Source: Shewanella frigidimarina (GTDB taxonomy: Bacteria; Pseudomonadota; Gammaproteobacteria; Enterobacterales; Shewanellaceae). From it: a DNA stretch of 64,000 bases. Below, in pieces: positions 37,197-45,975 of the stretch. The stretch covers positions 533,661 through 597,660 of the forward strand of contig NZ_RKKE01000002.1 of assembly GCF_003797125.1 (NCBI RefSeq). Direction: 5' to 3'. The notes under the pieces are model-generated. The model was not told the origin of the DNA. It did no database searches and worked only from the letters and a program-made list of their open reading frames with translations. Position numbers and translations under genes: made by a program. Position 1 is the stretch's first letter. The number at the start of each line of letters is the position of its first letter.

Positions 37197-37922
37197 ATGG
37201 GCAGAGCATATCAAAATAAAAAAGAGTCCATGGCGAAAACCGCTGGCCAAAAGACACGAATTTACTCACGTTACGGTAAAGAGATTTATATTTGCGCTAA
37301 AGGTGGCGTCGACCCAGATGGCAACCTAGCACTACGTAGCTTGATTGCCCGCGCGAAGAAAGATCAAGTTCCTGCACACGTAATTGAACGTGCCATTGAA
37401 AAAGCTCGTGGTGGTGGTGGTGAAGATTATGATACCGCCCGCTATGAAGGTTTTGGTCCTGGCGGCTGCATGGTGATTGTTGACTGCTTAACAGACAATG
37501 GTAATCGCACATTTACTCAGGTTCGCCAAGCATTTGTTAAAAATGATGCCAAGTTAGGTAGCCCTGGTACTGTTGGCCATATGTTCGAACATCAAGCAGT
37601 TTTTGTGTTTGAAGGTGAAGACGATGAAGCCATTCTTGAATTGCTTATGATGGCCGACGTCGACGTTGCCGATGTAGAGCTAGAAGATGGCATCATCAGC
37701 GTATTTGCACCCGTATCTGAGTTTAACAATGCGCGCACTGTGTTAACTGAAGCCTTTCCAGAGATAGACTTTAAGGTAGAGAATTTAGCATTTGTGCCAC
37801 AAACAATGACTGAACTTACTGGTGAAGATATTGAAAGTTTTGAAAAGTTCTTAGCGGCTCTTGATGATTGTGATGACGTTCAGAACGTTTACCACAATGC
37901 AGACATTAACGACGAAGAATAA
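37197..37922 (+). CDS. YebC/PmpR family protein (YeeN type)
   Basis: A 241-residue member of the YebC/PmpR family. The opening [30 protein letters not shown] marks the YeeN subtype rather than YebC proper (which begins MAGHSKW), followed by [27 protein letters not shown], the family signature, and [19 protein letters not shown] and [16 protein letters not shown]. YebC proteins were long described as transcription regulators and have more recently been linked to relief of ribosome stalling at proline stretches. An acidic C terminus ([19 protein letters not shown]) is typical. Confidence 0.93.
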   Translation: MGRAYQNKKESMAKTAGQKTRIYSRYGKEIYICAKGGVDPDGNLALRSLIARAKKDQVPAHVIERAIEKARGGGGEDYDTARYEGFGPGGCMVIVDCLTDNGNRTFTQVRQAFVKNDAKLGSPGTVGHMFEHQAVFVFEGEDDEAILELLMMADVDVADVELEDGIISVFAPVSEFNNARTVLTEAFPEIDFKVENLAFVPQTMTELTGEDIESFEKFLAALDDCDDVQNVYHNADINDEE

Positions 37923-37960
37923 CTCAAACTAAGGCTGTTAAAGCGTTCTAAGCCTAAGTG

Positions 37961-37992
37961 CTAGAACGCTTTGCAGCTTGTTTCTATCAAAG
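37961..37992 (+). repeat. Interspersed 32-bp repeat, copy A
   Basis: Consensus of three copies is ctaGaacgcttcGcagctag-like with conserved CTAG(A/G)(A/G)ACGCTT(C/T)GC and (T/C)CTAT(A/C)(A/C)AAAG ends. Copy A lies 39 bases after the YebC-like stop and is preceded by an inverted partial copy (AAAGCGTTCTA), so a hairpin could form. Confidence 0.6.
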
Positions 37993-38050
37993 CCGTCACG
38001 TCATTTTGTCACTCTCAATATCCACAACCTAAACATTCACAAGCTAAACA

Positions 38051-38082
38051 CTAGGACGCTTCGCAGATAGATTCTATAAAAG
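38051..38082 (+). repeat. Interspersed 32-bp repeat, copy B
   Basis: Second copy in the same orientation: CTAGGACGCTTCGCAG ... TTCTATAAAAG. It is 58 bases from copy A and upstream of the GGDEF gene. Confidence 0.6.
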
Positions 38083-38456
38083 CGATGAATCTGAAAGATT
38101 AAAAGTTCAACAGTCGAATCGAATCCCCCTTCCCGCTTTATTTTGCTATAGCTTTATTTTGCTATAGATTTTTAGTGATCTATGTAAGCGAAGCATACGC
38201 TTTTCATCATTGTTATCGCCCTAACAATCCGCCGAACACTTTGTCAGCAATGCATTCGAGGTTATCACCCTTACCGATGTTACCGCTTTAATTACTTTAA
38301 GCATGTTAAATTGGGCATGTTAAAAAGATCATTGGATAAAAGCTTAATTCATGTCACTCTAAATAATATTCTTTATACATGTTCTTTTTGAATATCAAAC
38401 ATCACTCAAATCAATTCTAACGACATATCGGCACTAAGCATTTAAAGGATGACCCA

Positions 38457-39530
38457 TTGCTAACATTCATTAAAAATGAAAGTAAAAGTAACGGAGAACT
38501 TCAGCAGGCTCGCGTTATATCTCTGTTTTCATTAGTCGGAATGTCGATGACTTTTGTGATGGGCGTAATAAGCTTATTTAACAGTAATAATGTATTAACC
38601 ATCACTCTATTTGTCTCCAGCATCATTTACTGTTTGGCTTACATTGTACTCAAAAAATACAACAAGCTTAACCTGAGCTCTTTTATTATCATTTACTCGT
38701 TATATATACTGATGTTCTACTTAGTCTTTACTGGCGGGGTGGAACAAACAGGTCCATTGTGGATATTTATTGTGGCGCCAGTTTCCGTCTATGTACTGGG
38801 ATTAAGTTATGGTCTGGTTAACCTGCTATTTTTCTTGAGTATTATCGCTATTATTATGTTTTCACCGATAGAGATGCCTCAATATGCAACTTACTCAACT
38901 GAGTTTAAAGTCCGGTTAATATTGTCATTTTTAACCACTACCTTCCTCTCCGCGTTATATGAATATTCAAGAATGTTATCCTACAATAGTGCGCTGAAGC
39001 TCGGTAAAAAATATCAACAACTCGCATTATCTGATCCATTAACGACACTGGCTAACCGACGTAATGCGTTAACCATTTTACAGCAGGAAAAATCAAGAAT
39101 TTCACGAAACAACGAACCATTATCTGTTTTGCTCTGCGATCTTGATCATTTTAAAATGGTCAATGATAAATACGGCCACAATTGCGGCGATATGGTGCTT
39201 ACTGAGTTATCGCAGGTGTTTAAACAGAGTGTGAGGCAGCAAGATTGTGTCGCACGTTGGGGAGGCGAAGAGTTTCTGTTTATTCTGCCGCAAACCTCGG
39301 CTGAGCAAGCTTCTGTCATTGCAGAAAAAATTCGTACTAACGTACACCATCATAAGGTGTATTTTCTTAAACACGAGATTAGTCTAACCATCAGTATTGG
39401 CATTTCACAATTAACCGATGATCAAAATATTGATGAGCTTATCAACAATGCCGACAGATATTTGTATCAAGCGAAAAAGAATGGCAGAAACCAAGTGTAT
39501 CCACAGCAAACAACATCTATCGACCTTTAA
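38457..39530 (+). CDS. Membrane-bound diguanylate cyclase
   Basis: A 357-residue protein starting with TTG at 38457, eight bases after AAGGA. About six transmembrane helices fill residues 20-170 (VISLFSLVGMSMTFVMGVISL through LILSFLTTTFLSALY), forming a membrane sensor without a recognised name. A GGDEF domain follows, with LSDPLTTLANRR, DLDHFKMVNDKYGHNCGD and the active site GGEEF at 269-273. The RxxD allosteric site RQQD lies exactly five residues before it (260-263), so c-di-GMP feedback inhibition is likely. It is monocistronic and flanked by copies of a short repeat. Confidence 0.92.
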   Translation: MLTFIKNESKSNGELQQARVISLFSLVGMSMTFVMGVISLFNSNNVLTITLFVSSIIYCLAYIVLKKYNKLNLSSFIIIYSLYILMFYLVFTGGVEQTGPLWIFIVAPVSVYVLGLSYGLVNLLFFLSIIAIIMFSPIEMPQYATYSTEFKVRLILSFLTTTFLSALYEYSRMLSYNSALKLGKKYQQLALSDPLTTLANRRNALTILQQEKSRISRNNEPLSVLLCDLDHFKMVNDKYGHNCGDMVLTELSQVFKQSVRQQDCVARWGGEEFLFILPQTSAEQASVIAEKIRTNVHHHKVYFLKHEISLTISIGISQLTDDQNIDELINNADRYLYQAKKNGRNQVYPQQTTSIDL

Positions 39531-39598
39531 GCCGATTGGAGTATTTTCCATCACATAAATGTTGTTGCTGTTTTATACCCAAAAATAACAGCTAAATG

Positions 39599-39631
39599 CT
39601 AGAACGCTTCGCGGCTAGACTCTATACAAAG
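39599..39631 (+). repeat. Interspersed 32-bp repeat, copy C
   Basis: Third copy in the same orientation: CTAGAACGCTTCGCGG ... CTCTATACAAAG. It lies 69 bases after the diguanylate cyclase stop, so the gene is bracketed by copies. Confidence 0.6.
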
Positions 39632-39794
39632 ATAACGCAGAAGCTTTACAAACTTAACAAGCTGCAGCGAACGTATTGATGCTTTACTGCGCTTAGCTTT
39701 TTAGCAATGAAACGTTCTAGCAAGTCTAAGCTAGCTTGAGTTTGCTAGGTTGTTAGTTATGACTGGACAAGGTTAGTTATTATGACGCTTGAAC

Positions 39795-39822
39795 AAAAAA
39801 ACGCAGCCTAAGCTGCGTTTTT
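39795..39822 (-). terminator. Terminator downstream of hpf
   Basis: Stem AACGCAGC / GCTGCGTT with a four-base loop, flanked by A7 and T5. On the minus strand it lies 27 bases past the hpf stop. Confidence 0.85.
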
Positions 39823-39848
39823 GGGTATCGTTATATAAACGACGATGC

Positions 39849-40205
39849 TTAACGTAAGTCCATTTCTTGCACTTTTTCGTAAGCGATTTCAGGTGCAGTT
39901 ACATCTGGTTTTTCATGTAAGTCTGCTTTTAATTGACCTTTACGATGCTTTAGTGCCGCATCTAATTTTTTAGCGGCGCTCGTGATAGCGGGATACATGA
40001 CTAAGTCAGTACCTTTAGCAGCAATGCGAGTTCCTTCATAGTTAGTTCTAATTTCAACATCATATTCACCATGCTCTTTAGCAATGATGATATCTAGCGA
40101 GATAAGCGTCGGGAAATGGCTAGCTATTTTAGCGAATTTTTCATCTACGTGTTGTTTGACAGTATCAGTAACATCAACATGGTGACCAGAAAGATTTATT
40201 TTCAT
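39849..40205 (-). CDS. hpf: Ribosome hibernation factor, HPF/RaiA family
   Basis: A 118-residue protein with the S30AE fold: MKINLSGHHVDVTDTVKQHVDEKFAKI, then DIIIAKEHGEYDVEIRTNYEGTRIAAKGTDLVMYPAITSAAKKLDAALKHRKGQLK, the family signature. It binds in the 30S subunit and stabilises inactive ribosomes in stationary phase. The length is between E. coli HPF (95) and long HPF (about 180), with a C-terminal extension ending EKVQEMDLR, so it could be RaiA-like rather than HPF. It stands alone with its own terminator. Confidence 0.88.
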   Translation of the reverse strand: MKINLSGHHVDVTDTVKQHVDEKFAKIASHFPTLISLDIIIAKEHGEYDVEIRTNYEGTRIAAKGTDLVMYPAITSAAKKLDAALKHRKGQLKADLHEKPDVTAPEIAYEKVQEMDLR

Positions 40206-40629
40206 AGATTGTCCTTAAAAGAATTTACTTGCCAAATTTATTGCGTATTACAACTGCATGCTGACATAAATAGTGTTGTTGTACAAATGCAGGCTGACAT
40301 ATTTAGACATCGGCATGTGCTTTGTATCACAAGTACTCAAACCTATAATGTGTTTTATATCTGTTTGTATACTTTACCAGCAATACCATTAATAAACGTG
40401 CATGGGGTCTATCTAATTGACCTAACCCTTACATTGATTAAACATCAGATTACTGGTTAAGTATAGACACAATTTAGTCCCAAAGGTTGCAACTTTTGTG
40501 TTGTTTACACAAGTGATGGTAAACCAATCAATTAACCGCTAAAAGCAGTTAATTTATAAGCAACTATACCCATTTTATTTTTGTAGACTTAACTAAATTA
40601 AGTCGAATTAATCATTAACAGGAACATTC
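40206..40629. other. Intergenic region between hpf and a DsbA-like gene
   Basis: About 420 bases holding divergent promoters. A near-repeat AACTGCATGCTGACATAAATAG / AATGCAGGCTGACATATTTAG occurs at 40252-40301. No coding frame is convincing. Confidence 0.4.
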
Positions 40630-41280
40630 ATGGCTACTAATCAGATCCAAATTAACATTATTTCAGACGTAATGTGCCCATGGTGCATTGTCGGTTATCG
40701 CCGACTTGAACAAGCATTGAACAAATTTGACGATTTAGAGGTTAAATTGCAGTGGCATCCGTTTGAGCTAAATCCAGCAATGGGGCCAGAAGGTCAGCAT
40801 TTAGGGGAACACATTGCAGAGAAATACGGTTCAACACCAGAGCAAAGCGCACAAAACCGTCAGCGATTAACCCAAATGGGTGCCGATTTAGGCTTTGAAT
40901 TTAATTTTTCCGACTCATCACGTATTTACAACACGCTACTGGCCCACCAGCTACTCTATTGGGCTGCAGAGACGGGTAAGCAAACTGACTTGAAATTGGC
41001 GCTGTTTAGCAGTTATTTTACTGAGCAGAAAAACCCAGATGACATTGAAGTACTCATTGAAGCAGCTACAAAGGTTGGCTTAGATGCTGCTGAGGCACGT
41101 GCAGTGCTCAGCGACAAACGCTTTGAAACTGCGGTAAAAGAAGAAGAGCAATTGTGGATCAGCCGCGGAATTCAAGCCGTGCCTGCCATTGTGTTTAATC
41201 AACAATATTTAGTCTCTGGCGCACAAGCCCCCGACACTATTGCAGAATTGATTACCAAACTGCTCGCTGAAGCAGCATAA
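40630..41280 (+). CDS. DsbA/FrnE family oxidoreductase
   Basis: A 216-residue thioredoxin-fold protein with the active-site motif CPWC at residues 16-19 (SDVMCPWCIVGYRRL). The helical insertion and IQAVPAIVFNQQYLVSGAQ with the cis-proline are typical of the FrnE-like DsbA subfamily. There is no signal peptide, so it acts in the cytoplasm, unlike periplasmic DsbA. Members catalyse thiol-disulfide exchange or isomerise polyketide-like substrates; the substrate is unknown here. The ATG has CAGGAAC upstream, and a terminator follows 20 bases after the stop. Confidence 0.9.
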   Translation: MATNQIQINIISDVMCPWCIVGYRRLEQALNKFDDLEVKLQWHPFELNPAMGPEGQHLGEHIAEKYGSTPEQSAQNRQRLTQMGADLGFEFNFSDSSRIYNTLLAHQLLYWAAETGKQTDLKLALFSSYFTEQKNPDDIEVLIEAATKVGLDAAEARAVLSDKRFETAVKEEEQLWISRGIQAVPAIVFNQQYLVSGAQAPDTIAELITKLLAEAA

Positions 41281-41300
41281 GTCGCTTTGAAGAAACACAC

Positions 41301-41330
41301 AAAACCCAGCCTAAGCTGGGTTTTGTTTTT
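41301..41330 (+). terminator. Terminator after DsbA-like gene
   Basis: Stem AAAACCCAGC / GCTGGGTTTT with a four-base loop, then GTTTTTT. Confidence 0.87.
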
Positions 41331-41350
41331 TACGAGACAACCACTTAAAC

Positions 41351-41590
41351 CTAGTCCAACTTGGTAACTAATAAGGTTGGCGACTCAGTACTTGGGCCTG
41401 TCACCGTAAAGCGATAGGTACTGGCGATTGTGACATTAAAATGCATGTTGGTGCCTTTTTTCACTAAGGTTTTCAACAGCCCTTCAGTCACAGCGTCATC
41501 ACCGGCTATTGCGCCGAAGTCAATTGTCGACCAATCTGTTGTCGCGATTTTAAATTCATTATCACCAGCAGCTAACGTAATATCGACGTG
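41351..41590 (-). pseudogene. Remnant of a starch/glycan-binding domain, C-terminal fragment
   Basis: The translated segment ITLAAGDNEFKIATTDWSTIDFGAIAGDD ... YRFTVTGPSTESPTLLVTKLD resembles the C-terminal carbohydrate-binding part of pullulanase or amylase-like enzymes (motif DNEFKIA-x-DWS). About 25 codons upstream in frame (to ATG 41659) are unlike that domain, and no catalytic domain is present. I read it as the tail of a decayed gene rather than a functional 102-residue protein. No signal peptide is found and the ribosome binding site is poor. Confidence 0.5.
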
Positions 41591-41934
41591 GTAAATGACA
41601 TAGCACAGCACATACGCATTGATTACAAATAGATAGTATTCCGTTGTTTGAAAACTCATAGATAAATAACGAAAATATATATAAAAGCATGATTCAAAAG
41701 ATATTTAAATCGCATTAATGGATAAGGCTTTATCAACATTGTTTGTATCGATTTCGCCACATTTAGTGGTCGTTTCAGTTTGACTATTTGGGTCAAATTA
41801 ATGGACATTAGGGTACGCTTGGTGTTGAATCAATAGAGATGTGTTACCGTTTGGTGAGTGACCGATTTTCAGAGTAATTCACGCTAAATTAAGTTGTTAT
41901 AAACACCACGTCTATGTGGTTTGGGGAGTACAAA

Positions 41935-42372
41935 ATGGGCTTTAAATTAACGGTAAATTGGCAGTCTTCACCAAGTGAGGAAGGTGAATTTAATCGCGAT
42001 CATGAGGTTAAATTTGGCACTGGGCAAACGATTCAAGCGTCATCTGCGCCTGAATACAAAGGTAATGCTGATAAAGTGAATCCAGAAGAAAGCTTACTTG
42101 CGGCTCTATCCTCATGCCACATGCTGACCTTTTTAGCGATTGCCCATTTAAAGCGGCTACCTGTTGCCAGTTATGTTGATAATGCCACTGCTGATTTAGG
42201 TAAAAATGAGGCGGGTAAAGTCGCTGTGGTTAAGATGACATTAGCACCTAATGTCACGTTTGCAGAAGGGATTGAAGTTGACGAAGAAACGTTAGCGAAG
42301 ATACATGAAAAAGCCCATGCAAATTGCTTTATTGCTAACTCATTAGCATGTGAAGTTGAAATAAAGCAGTAA
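41935..42372 (+). CDS. OsmC family protein
   Basis: A 145-residue OsmC/Ohr-fold protein with the two reactive cysteines in the usual places: LSSCHMLTFLAIA and ANCFIANSLACEVEI. Such proteins reduce organic hydroperoxides with thiol cofactors. The start at ATG 41935 (MGFKLTVNW) follows GGGGAG; the longer reading would begin inside that site. Sequence IQASSAPEYKGNADKVNPEESLLAAL is the family signature. It is followed by a short tandem repeat and a strong terminator. Confidence 0.92.
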   Translation: MGFKLTVNWQSSPSEEGEFNRDHEVKFGTGQTIQASSAPEYKGNADKVNPEESLLAALSSCHMLTFLAIAHLKRLPVASYVDNATADLGKNEAGKVAVVKMTLAPNVTFAEGIEVDEETLAKIHEKAHANCFIANSLACEVEIKQ

Positions 42373-42382
42373 GATTTTTTAC

Positions 42383-42421
42383 AGTTTTACATTTTTACAT
42401 TTTTACATTTTTACATTTTTA
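42383..42421. repeat. 8-bp tandem repeat atttttac, about 4.5 copies
   Basis: Starts 11 bases after the OsmC-like stop. A slippage-prone microsatellite; copy number may vary between strains. Confidence 0.8.
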
Positions 42422-42424
42422 ATA

Positions 42425-42463
42425 ATAACCCTCTCAACATGATGCTGAGAGGGTTATTTTTTA
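42425..42463. terminator. Bidirectional terminator between OsmC-like and S41 genes
   Basis: Stem ATAACCCTCTCA / TGAGAGGGTTAT with a nine-base loop, followed by T6 on the plus strand. Also likely to serve the convergent tricorn-like protease gene. Confidence 0.9.
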
Positions 42464-42488
42464 TTGGTTTACTTAACTCAATATGAGG

Positions 42489-45400
42489 TTACTTCGCTTT
42501 TATGTCAGCTGCTTTACCTATTTTTGGCATTGGCAAGCCTTGTAATGGAGCAATAGGTTGTTGTACTAGTTCATCTTTCAAATAACTGATAGCAGCATCA
42601 AGCTGTGCATCTTTACCGCTAAAAGTGGCATAAGGTAAGTTATCAACTTCAATGTCTGGCTCAACCCCGTGACCTTCAACAACCCAACGGCCATCGATGG
42701 CATATTGTGGGTATTCTGCCACTCGTGCCATGCCTTTGTCGGTCACTGAATTTCGACCCGATAACCACACTCCAGCGCCCGCGGTTTGCTTACCGATAAT
42801 AGGCGCAATGTTTAGCGCTCTAATACCGGCAGAAAAAGTCTCACCATCTGAGTAGGTCATTTGATCAGCCAACACAACTAAATGGCCTCTGAAGGTTTGT
42901 TGCATGTTTGCGTTTGTGCTGCCATGAGTTGGCTGCCAAAATGCCCACGCTCGGCGTAACAGTTTTTCGATAATCCAGCTGTCGATATTGCCACCACGAT
43001 TGCGGCGAACATCGATGATTAAACCGTCTTTGTCGTAATTAGTATAAAACTCGCGAGCAAAGCTTTCGACATCACCGCTGCCCATGGCATACAAGTGTAA
43101 ATAGCCAATATTACCTTTAGAGGCTTTGGCCACTTTGTCGCCGTTATACTCAACCCAATCAAGGTAACGTAGCTTGGCATCGGTACCAATATCATGGGGA
43201 GTCACTATGGTATTGATGGCTGTTTTACCACGGACTAAACCGAGCAACACTTGCTTGTTGCCTTGATTTCGCAGCAGTTGAGTTACATCGGCAATGTTAG
43301 TGATTTTCTTGCCATTAATGCTCGCAATCACATCCCCTTCTTTCGCATCAACCTCAATACGGGCCAATGGGGATGCCGACAACGGTAACTCAGGATCGGT
43401 TTGATAAATATGGCTTATTACCACACCTCTATCGGTTTGTGTTAGCCTTGCCCCTAATGCAGCGGCTTTGGCTGCATCGGCATCTTGGGCAATATCGCCA
43501 CCTCGTACTTGTGAATGTAATGAGTTCAGTTCACCCATCATTTGGGTGAAAATATCATTCAGCTCATTACGATCGGTCAGCCTGTCGACCAAAGGTTGAT
43601 ATTTAGCTTTAGCGGCTTGCCAATCTACGCCGCGCATTTTTGGATCAAAAAACGAGTCGCGATGCATTAACCACGCATCTTCAAAAATTTGTTGCCATTC
43701 TTGCTGCGGCGAAATACTTAATTGCCATTGGTCGGTGCTGACTTTGGCGCGCGATACATCGCTGGGAAGTTTATCGCCGGCATCGACAATCATGAGGCTT
43801 TTAGGATCAGACTGTTTGCGCAGCATGACTTTACTGCCATCTTTTGATAGCGAATATTGGCCGACATCTTCACTAAAGGTGTCGACTTTAATATTAAGCG
43901 GGTCAAACTTAATCAGTTTTAGCTCGCTTTTATCTTGGCTACCATCCAATAAATACAGCTTATCTTTAGCTGCCGTTAAGCTATTGTAGTTACCTGCATC
44001 AACTGGCACTTGCCATAAGCGTTGGTTTAATCCGTCCCACTCTACTTTGACTTTTGCTGGGGTGTCTTGGTCTTTACTGTCAGCTTTTTTTGCGTCTTTA
44101 CTAACGGTAAGCTCGGTTGGTTTGGCAAACGGAAAAGACGCTTTAGCATCTAACGCTAAGGCAAACACTTGAGTGCGCTTGTCAAAAATCGGTCCCATGT
44201 TACGGTCGCCCCAAGGCGAGCCAGGATTAGCTTTAAATTCGCGGTTAGACAAGAAATACAACCATTTACCATCGTGACTAAAGCTAGGAGAAAACGACTC
44301 GTATTTATCTGTGGTCAAGGTTTGTGATTTTGATTCGTTAATGGAATACAACACAATTTGCGGACGTTGTTTGCCAATTTCAGCCTTGGTTAGCGCAATA
44401 AATTGACTGTCGCCAGACCATTTTATGTCTTGGTAAGGGCCTAAACCCTCACCATTTTGTATGATTTTTTGGTTATTGTTGCGGCTTAAATCAAGTAACC
44501 ATACATTGCCCATGTAATCGTCATGCACTAAATAACGGCCATTGGGAGATAACGACAAGCTGGTGCGTAAGGTGCTGCCATCTTTAGTGAGCTGCTTAGC
44601 ACCAGCAGAACCGTCGGCAGGATATTGCCAAATTTCTTGTTCGCCAGACGCATCACTAATGCCATAAACCCATTTGCCGTCATCACTTAACAATGCATCG
44701 CGTACACGACTATCGGCGGGTGAGTCTATTTGCACTAAACGACGACCATCGTTGCTGGCAATAGCTACATGGCTACGGGCCGTTATTACTACGTTATCGC
44801 CTTGATGAGAAAATACTGTCGAGGTGGCGTAATCCATTGGGTCGTTAACCCACTGCTCACGGCGATGAGTAAAGTCGCTGGTAAGCTCTATGGCTACTGT
44901 TGATTCCGCAAGATCGGCTAGATTAAGTAACTTAATGTCGGCGCCCTGCTGAAACACAATACGGCCGTTATTAAGCTGAGCGTCACGCACTTGCCAGTCG
45001 CTGTATTGAGTGTGTTGCTTAATGTCTTTGCCATCTAGGGTCATTGACCAAATGTTGTCATTGCCAGATTGATCACTGACAAAGTAAACACGCTGGTTCC
45101 ATAGCATTGGCTGTTTAACCGAGCCTTCATGGGCGCTGGTTAACTGCTGCGCTTCTTGTTTACTGCCTAACTTATAACGCCAAATTTCGCCTTTGGCGCC
45201 GCCGCGATACACTTTGACATTGTCGCCGCTAACTTGCAGACCAAATTGGGTAAAATAAACATATTCACCTTTATCATCAATGGTGCCTTCGACTGCGTCA
45301 GCTAACGGTAAATCGGTAATGGTTAAGGATTGTGGGTCAACGGTTTTAAGCACCCAGAAGTTAGCCGGGCCAAAGGCGTTGTCGGTTGAATACAATACTT

Positions 45401-45773
45401 CGCCAGACGCTGTCCAGCCTTGCAGACGTACTCGGCTGTTTTCAAAGCTCACACGTTTAGCTACGCCGCCTTCAATTGGCATCACATACACTTCGGTTGC
45501 GCCTTCATAATTGGCAGTATATGCCACCCATTTACCGTCTTTAGAAATAGTTGCGTCTAACTCTTCTGCGGCCAAACTGGTTAAGCGGCTGGCTTTGGTT
45601 TGATTGAGTTGCTTAGTCCAAAGATCGCCTTCGGCAGTAAACACTAAGGTTTGATCGTTTAAGGCTGGAGCACGGTAATAACCTTGATTTGAGGCGTTGG
45701 CGAATATCATTGATGAACACGCTAAAGTGCCTAGTGCCAACATACAATGCGCAACGGAGCGACGAAGTTTCAT
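42489..45773 (-). CDS. Tricorn-like S41 family protease
   Basis: A 1094-residue exported protease. A Sec signal spans about residues 1-26 (MLALGTLACSSMIFANA). Two beta-propeller regions of WD/TolB-like repeats follow (ISKDGKWVAYTANYEGATEVYVMP, LSPNGRYLVHDDYMGNVWLLDL, FSPSFSHDGKWLYFLSNREF). Then come a C1-like helical domain, a PDZ domain (EGDVIASINGKKITNIADVTQLL) and a C-terminal S41 catalytic domain with DVRRNRGGNIDSWIIEKL and the nucleophile in TYSDGETF (about residue 975). This is the architecture of tricorn protease, which degrades peptides. It lies downstream of a vWA-ECF operon but is separated from it by a terminator. Confidence 0.92.
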   Translation of the reverse strand: MKLRRSVAHCMLALGTLACSSMIFANASNQGYYRAPALNDQTLVFTAEGDLWTKQLNQTKASRLTSLAAEELDATISKDGKWVAYTANYEGATEVYVMPIEGGVAKRVSFENSRVRLQGWTASGEVLYSTDNAFGPANFWVLKTVDPQSLTITDLPLADAVEGTIDDKGEYVYFTQFGLQVSGDNVKVYRGGAKGEIWRYKLGSKQEAQQLTSAHEGSVKQPMLWNQRVYFVSDQSGNDNIWSMTLDGKDIKQHTQYSDWQVRDAQLNNGRIVFQQGADIKLLNLADLAESTVAIELTSDFTHRREQWVNDPMDYATSTVFSHQGDNVVITARSHVAIASNDGRRLVQIDSPADSRVRDALLSDDGKWVYGISDASGEQEIWQYPADGSAGAKQLTKDGSTLRTSLSLSPNGRYLVHDDYMGNVWLLDLSRNNNQKIIQNGEGLGPYQDIKWSGDSQFIALTKAEIGKQRPQIVLYSINESKSQTLTTDKYESFSPSFSHDGKWLYFLSNREFKANPGSPWGDRNMGPIFDKRTQVFALALDAKASFPFAKPTELTVSKDAKKADSKDQDTPAKVKVEWDGLNQRLWQVPVDAGNYNSLTAAKDKLYLLDGSQDKSELKLIKFDPLNIKVDTFSEDVGQYSLSKDGSKVMLRKQSDPKSLMIVDAGDKLPSDVSRAKVSTDQWQLSISPQQEWQQIFEDAWLMHRDSFFDPKMRGVDWQAAKAKYQPLVDRLTDRNELNDIFTQMMGELNSLHSQVRGGDIAQDADAAKAAALGARLTQTDRGVVISHIYQTDPELPLSASPLARIEVDAKEGDVIASINGKKITNIADVTQLLRNQGNKQVLLGLVRGKTAINTIVTPHDIGTDAKLRYLDWVEYNGDKVAKASKGNIGYLHLYAMGSGDVESFAREFYTNYDKDGLIIDVRRNRGGNIDSWIIEKLLRRAWAFWQPTHGSTNANMQQTFRGHLVVLADQMTYSDGETFSAGIRALNIAPIIGKQTAGAGVWLSGRNSVTDKGMARVAEYPQYAIDGRWVVEGHGVEPDIEVDNLPYATFSGKDAQLDAAISYLKDELVQQPIAPLQGLPMPKIGKAADIKAK

Positions 45774-45907
45774 GGTAAGGAGCTTCCTTATAAAGTCGAT
45801 AATTAGAGATAACGCGTTATCGAGTAGGCTATTTTTATTGATTGATTCACGTTATCAGAGTTATGCCAATTGTTGCAGTACAAAAATGTAACTAAGCTCT
45901 ACAGGAA

Positions 45908-45941
45908 ACAAAAACGGCTAAGCAATAATTGCTTAGCCGTT
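45908..45941 (-). terminator. Terminator after the sigma/anti-sigma operon
   Basis: Stem AACGGCTAAGCA / TGCTTAGCCGTT with a short AT loop, followed on the minus strand by T5. It is 35 bases past the anti-sigma-like stop. Confidence 0.85.
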
Positions 45942-45975
45942 GGTATTTTACCGTCTTAGTGTTCTGGTATTTTGC

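Larger units (their letters stand above)
37923..38456. other. Repeat-containing intergenic region upstream of a diguanylate cyclase
   Basis: About 530 bases without coding frames, holding two of the three interspersed repeat copies described separately, an inverted match of the same motif (37940-37957), and a duplicated gctatagcttt / gctatagattt segment near 38145-38172. It ends in AAAGGATG, a good ribosome binding site for the TTG start at 38457. Confidence 0.5.
39531..39848. other. Intergenic region with third repeat copy
   Basis: No coding frame. Contains repeat copy C, an inverted partial copy (AACGTTCTAG, near 39712) and the hpf terminator. Confidence 0.5.
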
